Shown here: positions 49,501 to 60,300 of the stretch, one piece after another
Numbering within the stretch: position 1 is the first letter of the stretch
Layout of the letters: the number at the start of each line of letters is the position of its first letter
Assembly: GCA_914767715.1 (NCBI GenBank)
Contig: OU612075.1
Coordinates: forward strand, 16,800,001 to 16,864,000
From: Membranipora membranacea
Lineage: Eukaryota; Bryozoa; Gymnolaemata; Cheilostomatida; Membraniporidae
Length of the DNA stretch: 64,000 bases
Reading direction: 5' to 3'
Program-made: the position numbers and the translations under genes
The notes under the pieces: model-generated
Databases searched by the model: none
What the model saw: only the letters and a program-made list of their open reading frames with translations
What the model was told of the DNA's origin: nothing

Positions 49501-50620
49501 ACACAAAATTACATGCATTACCCTGTCTTACCTATAGTTACATGGATAATTATTTTGTTCAACGCTTCAGGTCAAAGAGCTGAGGCAGGAATTGGAAGGC
49601 AGGAGGATACCGGTGCTGGGTGAGAGCAGGCTTGAATTGAAAGCAAAACTAGACAAGGAGTTGTCAGGGATCAAGCGCCCAATCGCCCTTGGGTTGCAGG
49701 CAGACAGCGGATTTATAGTTGATGACAAACTTCTGGACTATGCCATTGCTCAACTGGAGCCTCTCCACGATCTGAAAACCATCATTGGTAAGCAAATATA
49801 TAAGAAGATTTTTCTGTAGTACGCAGACAGAAAAATGAGACCAGGTGATTTGTTGCTTTGAACTTGCGCCCATCTGTCCTAGTCAGAAATCAGTAGTATG
49901 ACAGACATTCACTTCTTTTGAAGGCTATGATCCTACAATGCAATTCATCCATGTTGAAGGTAGGTTTGTGGAAATCATATAGGATTGCATGACAGGAAAT
50001 AATGGCCTGTACTGTATAGTTAGATAGCTCATTTTCATCTTCTCATTTTATGTCACATTCTAGATGAAATGGTTTCAGTTGTTGGACAGAACCTTAAAGA
50101 CACTCTATCAGAAGAGCTTATTGAGCTAAAAGGTGATGACTTGCAACCAAATTATCAGATTTATTGTCGATGCTTCCAACTACACAGCTGCTCCCTCTTT
50201 AGGTTCAGAGGCTTAGATCGAAAGGCGCTATGATCTGACAAGCTGGTTTACAATAATGATTCTACATTTCCGAGTTGTTTCAGCCTAAAACTTAGGCTAA
50301 GAACTCAGAACTTGGCGCTTGGTGCATGATATAAATTCTCCTAACATAGAAGCACTCCTTATTTTTGTCTTTCATTGTTCACAGGTCAGCACCATGAGTT
50401 GAATGGCTATGTTGCCCGGTTGACACGCATCCGACTAACTGCAAGGCTCAGAAAATTGAGTGACAAGTTCAAAGCTGAAAAGGAAAGACGGTTTTACAGA
50501 CTAGTCACCACACTCGCTCACATTCAGGATCTGGCACATGCGCATGAAGAACGACGGACATCTGAGAATATTCTCGCCATGCACAATCTTACATACATCT
50601 TTTTCCTAGATTATAAGAAG
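46544..50620 (+). CDS. Multi-exon gene of an uncharacterised, probably mobile family
   Basis: Likely exons: 46,544-about 47,190; about 47,603-48,017; 48,295-48,462; 48,704-48,885; 49,143-49,354; 49,571-49,787; 50,064-50,132; 50,385-50,620; most bounded by AG/GT. In order: NFSKLSRNHSALKANGS, a basic linker, SVWNDHATVASHSHLLSLAS, MYVIARSHSSVKDQ, FEAGNQINGHYPSYCGADIR, LRQELEGRRIPV, LEPLHDLKTIIG and HEERRTSENILAMHNLTY. This order matches, from memory, large uncharacterised proteins present in many copies in cnidarian and other invertebrate genomes, which suggests a transposon origin. No stops occur within exons 3-8. Exon 1 runs into a TAA without a good donor, and the usual C-terminal part after 50,620 was not found, so the copy may be truncated. 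Biochemical role unknown. Confidence 0.6.
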
Positions 50621-52489
50621 GTGAGTCAAATAATCGATAAATGTAATAACATTGAATTGATGGAATCCTGATTGGAATAATGGTATTTTTCCTTTCGGTT
50701 TCTTTATACCAGATCACACACCAGCAAAGTCCTCGCAGCAAGGAAAAAAGAACAGAGACAGTCAAATGACAGCTGTCAAGTACAAATACACAACACATGG
50801 TATGCTATAAACAACACTTATCAAATAGTTTTGCAACATTAATAGTAGCAAGACATGCCCGACACTTTAAGCCTTTTAATCTCTGATGCTGACAGTAGAT
50901 ACCCGATCTGGAAGTATCTACTATATTAGATACAGCATTATAGTTTACGGTTTACGGTAATCAATGAGTTATGCTGATGTCCTTTAATTGGAAACACCAA
51001 TTTTTTTTCACTATGAGAGCACTTGCTTTGCTCATTGAAAGGACTACAGTGTTGCTATGTCTTTGGAAAGCATACACTATGCACTACTCACAAATATGAA
51101 ACAAGTATTTTTAACTTCATTGTACTACTTTATGATCCAACACCAAGACCAGATATACTGGTTGCTTGCGTTTTCACACAATTTCACCCAGAACTTGTGC
51201 TTGCTGAGCTGGAGTTCCCAAGTTAAAATCCCTATGCCGTCCTCTTTTTTTGTCGTAACATTTCTTATTGGGTATTGTAAACTGGAAAGGACCCAATTAT
51301 AATAGTTACCAGGCAAAACTGATAGCAAAATACAAGGAACACTGAGAAAACATGGTGATTCCATAAAAAAAGAGACTTTCTATATTCTTTGTTTTCACAC
51401 AAAGCTTCAAACTTGTGCCTGTTTCAAATTTTACAAGTCTTTATTATCCTATTGAAACATTCTTGCAATCTATATTTCTAGAAACATCCATGTTGTTAAC
51501 CCACCTGGCTTCCTCATTCACATTGTTTCCCTATGCTTATGCCTAGCCGAACATAACTTGGTTGAATTATAAGTTGTGGTATGTTAAGCTTAATACAAAG
51601 ATAAGGTGAGGTGACTTCGACAAGGTTGGATAACTCATAATAAGTAATTTGTTTGGACGGGAGAGGATAACTCCAGACGAATTTTAAGCCAAAATACTTT
51701 TAATGAAATGAGTCATGTTTGCATTGCTTAAGGTCAAATGAAAACTCAATTTGGTCTGTCACCCTGCAGAGATTAACATGTATTAAAGGCATAATCCCTA
51801 CTCAGCCTATGACATCCACCCAAGTAGTTTGATAATCGTAGCTTTGATAATGATGTTAAAATGGGGGATTAGATGCTGGTTGAAGAAGATTGCAGGCATA
51901 AGTACAGTACAGGTGCTGTAGTGATCAAATTAAACTAATTTATTAGATAAAATAAATGAATCAAAATTTTACCAAGAAACCTTTATCAAGATATTTTGGA
52001 GAACACAGATTAGGTATTAATTTAATAAAATAAAAATAAGTGACATTCTTCTAAAAAGCAAAGAACATGATCTCACAGCATTTACATTATAAAATGGTTG
52101 AGTATGTATCTGAAACTTGAAATCAACAAGATCACAGCTATCTCAAAATTTAAACTATAATTGTAACATTCAATTTAAATGTTGGTGCGAGCCTGACAGT
52201 CAATTGTGGTGTCCATCTACGGTGTTGCATGGTTACATATTACAACACGGTGACATTAGTTGTTTTCATTTTTCATAGTGATAATTGTTATATTATATTG
52301 ATTTTGTTTTGCTGGTTTTTGCTGGTTTACTTTTACTCAAAGAACAAAATGGTATGTTAGTAAGTAGTATGGCACCAATTGATGGTTCATAGCCCACAGC
52401 AATCTCCTATAGCAAATATTTTCTCCTCTTGGGTATTTTAAAATAGACCAATGATAATTGAGGATGTAATGATAATAAGGTGTTTACTT
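50621..52489. other. No gene recognised
   Basis: AT-rich spacer between the + strand gene ending near 50.6 kb and the 3' end of the minus-strand otopetrin gene. An acceptor-like site at 50,713 is followed by about 130 open bases (SKVLAARKKEQRQSND) that could be one more exon of the upstream gene, but this is weak. Confidence 0.35.
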
Positions 52490-54317
52490 TCATGAACCTA
52501 CTCCTTTGAGCTTCCAAGCAAACTCGCAGAAGCCTAATGCGCTAGCAAAACGGTAAAACAGCGTTATCGGAAGAGAAAATTGACTCAATCCAGTCCAAGT
52601 CTGTGAACCATAGAGTAAATTATTGATTAGCGTGTTTTGAATAACGTTAAACTCAAGAAAACTACCATTCAGCCAATAACAGAAGTTTCCCACTATGAGC
52701 ACATCTATTATTCGTCTCAGAATCACCTTATTCTTACCCAGCTTGTTCAGACAACCATCATCTTCTTGAAATCGCCTGCTTGATATAACCATCAGTAAGT
52801 ATGTTTGACAGACAACCTGAATCAAATCAGATAGGTATGAAATCAAATTTAAAATAGATTCAAATTGAACCTCTAAGAGTGATTGCTCAACTCCTTCAGA
52901 AAGTTTGTTGTCTTTGATGCTCTGTAGAATCAGCGAGGGTTCTGGTAACACAGCCACCGCAGGAATTATTCTCAAAAATATATAAACGAGGTCACCGCCA
53001 GCTGTGAACATGATCAAGATATTTCCTGTGGAAAGTTTCATAGCCTGTAAAAGAATGGATAACTTTCAAATTGTATTGAGAAAAATCTGTTGAAGTGTGA
53101 AGAAAATCTGATGATCCACACTGATCATCTGATAAATAATTGATTGTATATGTTTGTTTGTTACAGCACAAATGATGTTTTATAGCACAATAACATCTTA
53201 ATAAGGTAATTTGGCGTGACCAGGGTTAGTGCTACGCGAGTGCTGCGTTCTAGATCATGTTGATAGTTAATAAGTTAGACATTCTTAAACTGTGACCATG
53301 GTTTTAGTGTGTTGGTAACCCACCAAAAAAATGAAAAGTGCGGTACAATCACTCGAAAATAATTGAATTTAAATGAATATGCATTACGAATATTTTTTTT
53401 TTCTCATTGTGCCTTAGAAACACAAAACTAATTTTCCTTGAATAACTGTAATGTAATATTTTACCTCCTTAGGGATATGCTGTCTGATGCATAACACTCC
53501 CCCTACTGCCGCAATAGTCATACCAATATAGTGCATCAGATTTAACACATATACAGCATAAGCTATACGTCGATAGGAAGTTCCATCATCACCATCAGAC
53601 CATGCATGGATACCAAGAAGGATGGTGAAGATCAATGAGAAGACAGTCCATAAAATGCCTAGAGCATGAGAATTTGTTTGTTCTTCATCCTCTCCCTCTA
53701 TGGGAGGATTCTCAGCAGCTGTCTTCAAATTGAAAATTAAAGTAGTAAACATTCGGTTGAATTGTACTAAATACTACCGGTTGAAAGATTTGCATGCATT
53801 AAATAAAAACTTAATATTATAAGCGAATCATATTGCATTTACCATCGCTAGTACCTTGTGTTGGGATTATTCAAAAAAACAGTTCAATGACACCACGACA
53901 TAAATTTATTTAGAATGTCGACTGTTGTGCAAGTATTCTGCAATCAACTCCCTTTCAAATACTGTAGATTTTTTGCAAAAATACCCTGTGAAAATATCCT
54001 CAGTACCAATCAGCCCCATGAGGGAACTCACTCTTACTGCAAGATAAGCTTGTTTAACTTTTTGTGTTCATTTTGTTAGAATGAAGGAATGAGAGAAGCC
54101 ATGCGTAGCTTGTCGTAGTATTTATCCTGATGTCTTTATCAATGCTAATAATTATCTGATTTTATGAATACCTCAGCAGTTTCTAGAGCTGGTTCTATGT
54201 CAGTCGATACAGGTTCTTGTGATAAACATTCTTCCTGGCTGTTGTCGAAGTTGCTCATGTTGTTGTTTGTATTGTTGTTGCTTTGATTTTCTCTGTCATT
54301 GTCATCTTCCATGTTGC

Positions 54318-54388
<71 letters not shown>

Positions 54389-57300
54389 GAACCTAAAATA
54401 ACAAAAATACCATTTACATGTGGTGAAGAAAAGTTTATCGCCTAGCATACTGTTTCAATCTTTTGATCTTTTCAAATTCTTGAATTGCTGCATTTCATTC
54501 ATAAAAAATCTATTAAAAGATATCTAAAATTTGCCATATAACCTTATATTGTCTACATAGTGTAGCGATATCCAGAACCTATCGGGGTCAGTTATGATGC
54601 TATCATGGTAGGATACAAAAATCATGACAACTGCGAGTAGTTAACTCTTGAAGGTTGTTTTATATTTTTTTCAGTTTGTCTTTATTCTCAATTTTGTGAT
54701 TCAACATAGAAATAGATTTGTTTCAAAGTTGAGACATAATTGTACATACACTCCTGAGCTGAATGATTGTTTAAGAGGGCACTCCTTACAATCACAAAAC
54801 TCTTGTATAATCTCATAATCATGTTTACAACTTGTATTAGCAGCAGACCACTCACCATTATCGTCATTATCCAAATTGCTATCCATATATGGTCCTCTGC
54901 AACCTACTGTTGCCTCAAGATCATTCCGCTCTTTGGCAGCCTCTGCATTAATATAAAACCATAGACTTAATAATAAACCTTGACAGGACACTATATGGAG
55001 CATTAGCATTGAGGCACTGAGGCAGTTAATTGTGGGCAACGTAACGTCATTGGAAGGTGTAGAAGCAATGATGCTATCATTGATTTTCTGTGAAAAATCC
55101 AGGTTTTTTGTTGATAACTCGATCAATTTTGATCGGATTTCGAGTTCGAAAAGTCTGATACTAATTTAAGGCAAAAAATAGATGCTGCTGATTGTAAAGC
55201 AATTTTCAAATTCAAAATCCGATCAAAATTAATTGAGTTATGAACAAAAAATCTTGATTATGGACAGTCAATCAATGATCTCCAATGATGTTACGTTGCC
55301 CCACAATTAAGTGCCTCACTTCGGCTGTATATAGTGTCCTGTCTAGGTTTATTATCAAGTCTATGTATAAAACTCATGATATGCTGGTTGGAAAATATCA
55401 ATTTTCGATAGATAGTTTTTAAGAGCTCACAAACGTCGCAAACGTCAAAACGTCGCAATCTAGCGTTCCACTAACGTCGCAATCCCAAAAACGTCGCAAC
55501 GAAGGGTTTTTTAAACGTGGCAAACCCACAAACGTCGCAATTTTTTAAACGTCGCAATAGCTCGAACCCACTAACGTCGCAAATGTCGCAACTCAACAAA
55601 AACGCCGAGTTGTCACCTCGTTAGATGCAAATCGATGAATACGATTTGCTGTGATTAGTGGACAGGAGCATACAAATTTAAAAATACTGTGGGAGTTGAA
55701 ATATTGAAGATAGCGTACCAAGTCGTATAAGAGAAAAATTTTAAATCCTAGGATCACGATAGAAATTGTTCCTTCAGAATTCATTACTGCTGTCTCATAC
55801 AGGATGCTTATCAAAATTTTGCACAAGTAAGGTGAGTATCTGCATATATGTCAAGCCTGAAATATACTGTCATGTTTGATAGAGGCTATGCTCAAAAGTT
55901 GTTATGAGGTTGTTTGCACTACTTGAAATATCAGAACTTGGGAAAAATGTTAAATAATTTATGCATAAATCGCTCCATCTCTTTATGAATTTCCCTTTAT
56001 AAATATAGAATAAGCAATTTTACGTCATTCCCAAAATTCAACTTTTTGTTTTCCATATAGACTTTATGATAATAAAACGTTAACAGGTACCATATGAACC
56101 ATTAGCGTACAACAGCTGGTGGTGATTTTACGACATTGCATTGAGTAATAGTCATGGTGTTTCTATCACACTGCAATCCAGAGAGCAACTTTGAACAAGA
56201 TTTTGAGCTTGTCGCGCTCAATTTTTGCAGTCTAATAAAAGTTTGAATTGACCACGACAGGTTGTAGCTCAATGCTGTTAGTAAACTCAAATCCCTGTGG
56301 AAGAAATTTAAGTTATGGACGAGAGACTGTCGACTGCAGGTCAATGATAGTTGAATTGCATATTTACGGAATTTGATATTGCTTTGTGACCCAGCGGTTC
56401 ATTGTTAATGGCTTTGTTTTAATAGTATGAAAAATATGGGTTTCCATAAACAAATCAAGTCAAATTCTATTGAGCCCAATATACTTTTGGAATTCCAGAG
56501 AGTTGCATTATGGGATCCTTTATCCTAATAAATTTTATTGTTTTGTTATTGTTTACTCTCTGAAAGAGAAATCTTCAAAGTGCTACATCCTGCAAAAGCA
56601 TGTCCAACAGAAGCCTCTCTTGATAAGCATTGCTGGTAGGAGGGGGAACCCCTCTGTAAAGATTCTCATCAGCGTAACAAAAACAAAAACTTAAACTGGA
56701 GACTCGTTTTAACTCCCAACTAGTTGTCACTGCTCTCATCTGCAGGATTAGGTTCAGTCCAATTTCGGGGAACAATAGAGTGATTTACTCTTCAAACAGG
56801 GGATCCAGGGTGCAGTATTGTGTCGGAGGAGTGTATTTATTGCGACTTCTGGCCACCTCCCAACATCTTTATGGGGCGTTGGCTCTCCGTGATAGGTCTG
56901 GGGGGATTTGGTCCCGCCCTGGTCTTTGTGTTGGTGTGTTCCCTGTATATCTGGTAAAATTTCAGTAAAGTAAAGTTTCAGTGTTCTTTTATGAGTCAGT
57001 GCACTCAGTTCATTAGCAAATAAACTCAGACAGTTTTGAAAGCTTAAAGGAGAGAAGGCAAAAGGTACAAATATTAAGCTTATTATTTTATTGTAACCTG
57101 CATTCCCCATTCAAGGATTAATTATATTATATATACCTTGAATTGTGTAAAGGCTTAATTTGGCATCAGGATTGATGCGTTTGACGCCTTAATATTTTAC
57201 ATTTGGAAGTAACACTTTATTTTAAAAGTTGTAAAGTAAGAGTATAAATTTAACTTTTTGAGAACTGTGTAATGCGTTCATACATAGTCATTTATAGTCA

Positions 57301-60300
57301 TTGTTTGTGTTAATCGCTTATAGATTTAACGGTTGTAATCTCAGTAACAAGCTCGTCAATAAAGTTATATTATATTGATCGACAATAGTCTGAGTTACGT
57401 CAGTCAAAATCCCAAGTCATAAATCCCCTAAGCTGAAAGTCTAAGGATAGGGAATCATTAAACCCTCCAACAAAGCTTGTCAAGACAGGCTAAGCAACCA
57501 GCAGATAAATTAATTTGAGATGTTGTGCATTGCTTGTTTAGTAATGAAATAGATTGAAAAATTTTGCAGCTCAACTATACCTGGGTACCCAAAGCACCAT
57601 CACCCTCTTAAAATGTAACCTGCTTTCGTCTATCTAGTCAGCTAGTATCTATCTCTTCCACCTAGACATACAGTGGGATGCCTACTACTTATTCAGTGGT
57701 CTAGTCAGTCAAATTTTTAGGCTACTCTGGTAAAGGTTTTCATCGCCTATCAACAGCTTGAAAATGTCTTTCAACCATCAACTATCATTTTTTGTAGGTT
57801 TTGCTGATTCTCAACCACAGCAATATGAGACTACTCTGGTATCTATAGATATTTTATGTAAGTACTTAAATCCTATTGATCATTAACTTAACTTCTATGC
57901 AGTTGCTATCCAACTCAGTTCAAATGGGTCAAACCATGAATCACTTCGTTCTGAGGTAGTGAACTATTACTTTCTCACCCATTCTTGGCCCAACAACAAA
58001 ATAACATCTCACCAGCAGATTACCTCGTTTCCATGGGTAGAGACGGGACATATGGTGACCATATCGTGATCCAGGCACTTGCAGAAATGCTGAGTATCCA
58101 GATACTCATTCTATCCTCTACAACAGAAGCAAATATTCTGCTACGACCTGATGGCCAAAACGTATTTGAACCAAGTGAACCATATATTGTCCTTGGTCAT
58201 TTACCAGAAAACAACGGAGAACATTACGTCGCGCTTGGACAAGATTTGGCTGATATTGTTACTGTGATAGCAAGATCACCCCAGATACAACTTCAGACAA
58301 AGAGCAAGGTTGATGTGACTCCTCTAGCAAGGGTGCAGCCAGCAGTAACACCTCGAAGCCCCATGCCAGCTGTACAGGCCTCAGAAGACGTTAATGAGAA
58401 CTTGTTAGACCTTCCAGTTGAAATTCTAACAACTATCTTTACTATGGTTATTGACAATAACTTTACAATATATGAGACGTTGCTGGAGATGCAAGAATTG
58501 TATGAGTTTGTATCATTGTATCTTACAAAACCTAGCCCATCCTTACTATCATTGCCAAATCATACCGTTAACAACATTGTTCAATTATCTCTTTCTGGAG
58601 ATATTCTCACATTTTGTATGTTGAGGAAAATGCATGAGCTGAACCTTCTAATCATTGATGTCTTCATACCAAGGGAAACAATTTATATGAATGCTCAGCT
58701 TGAAAGTACGTTGAATCCACACAAACTGCCGGTAATTCGACCCAAAGTGAGAGCCATACCACGAGCTAGCGGGAAAAACAGTGGGCTCATGATTGTGATC
58801 AAGAGGTGGCTTGTATCCAACAGCGCGTGGTGCAACGCTTGGTTAGTTTTGTTGGCAGAAAGGAATGTATGGTATGTAGTTAGTGATATATTTTGGAAGA
58901 AATATTGATGTAATACCTTTTATTGTACATATTTTCAGAACTCTTTACTAGGCACAAATTTAACGAACTTATCATAACCACAATATTAAAATTAGTATAT
59001 TTTTGTCACACACTTACTTACGCAGAACTCAGCTATACTTTTTTTAACTGTAAATACGTTACTCAATCATGTCTGTTTATATTCTCACTTCCGCAAAATC
59101 AAATAAAGTTGATTGCACTACGCAGCCAAATATATGAAATTGTAATGTCACAACCTTCCAAATAAATTATTGCCAAATAATCGTTAATCTCAAGGATAAT
59201 GGCAGCAATTTGGAAAAAAAACTATACAAGGCTAGTTATCAAAATAATATTGATTCTTGTATGCAGCCAAAGCCATACAATTGGCTGTTAGTATGTACAT
59301 GAGTGTATACCATGGTACAATACTTTGGAGTTTCCAATCACTTAGCTAAGAAAATTTGACTTGTATGTCAATATATCTGCTAGAGAGGTTTTCCAAAAAT
59401 ACTCAGCAAGTTCTTCAATTTCCTAAATAATATCCTTCAATTTCCTAAAATAATAGATCATCCATCAATGCCACATTTACAGAAATTCGGTTAATATGCT
59501 TATATGTTGATAAGCTGTTATCAGACGGAATGAGTTATCCCCTCCGAGAAAGAAAGGGCACAACTCCGATAGTTGGTTAACGCCTCTTTACACTTAGATT
59601 ACATTAGATACATTAGGTGGCTATTATGGCAAACTCATGCTGTGACACGGCAGTTGTCCAGCAGTTTTTTCTCTTAATCTCATACTCTCTACCTATTAAT
59701 ACCATGAGACTTCAACCAATAACACAAACACAGTTATCGATATCAGTACACATTAATCTCCTATTATTAAAGGCGCTCTATGAGTGCAATAACTGAGATA
59801 TTGATGCTTATGAATGCAGCCATTTATGCCAGCTCAATCTTTTCTGGGTCGATCCCCTGCTGACATTTAACCATGGAAAGTCGATCAAATTCACAGTTAG
59901 GTCAGTTTGTGTAGTATATAGATATGTACTAACAGTACAGCCTAGTGGGCCACCCTGAGCCAAACAACAAACCCATATCCAATTAGGATCCGTTTGAAAT
60001 AACATCATAACAATCCCTTTTATGGTAGCAGTAATGGATTCTGATGTGAGAAGATACTGGAAGTGAAGTGAAAAAAAAAGAGATTCAAATGACACGAAAA
60101 ATACTCATCAATTAACCATTGCACAAAATAGAACATTGATATTCAATTCCCCACAGTGTTTTGAAGTTTGTATCTCCTGTCCACTAATCGTGACAGCAAA
60201 TCGTATTGCATCTAACGAGGAGACAACTCGGCGTTTTTGGTGAGTTGCGACATTTGCGACGTTAGTGGGTTCGAGCTATTGCGACGTTTAAAAAATTGCG

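Noticed and set aside
56102-56344. Minus-strand open frame inside the 5 kb segment, considered as an otopetrin exon.
   Set aside because: No helix pattern matching otopetrins and no phase-compatible splice sites; lies inside the inserted segment.
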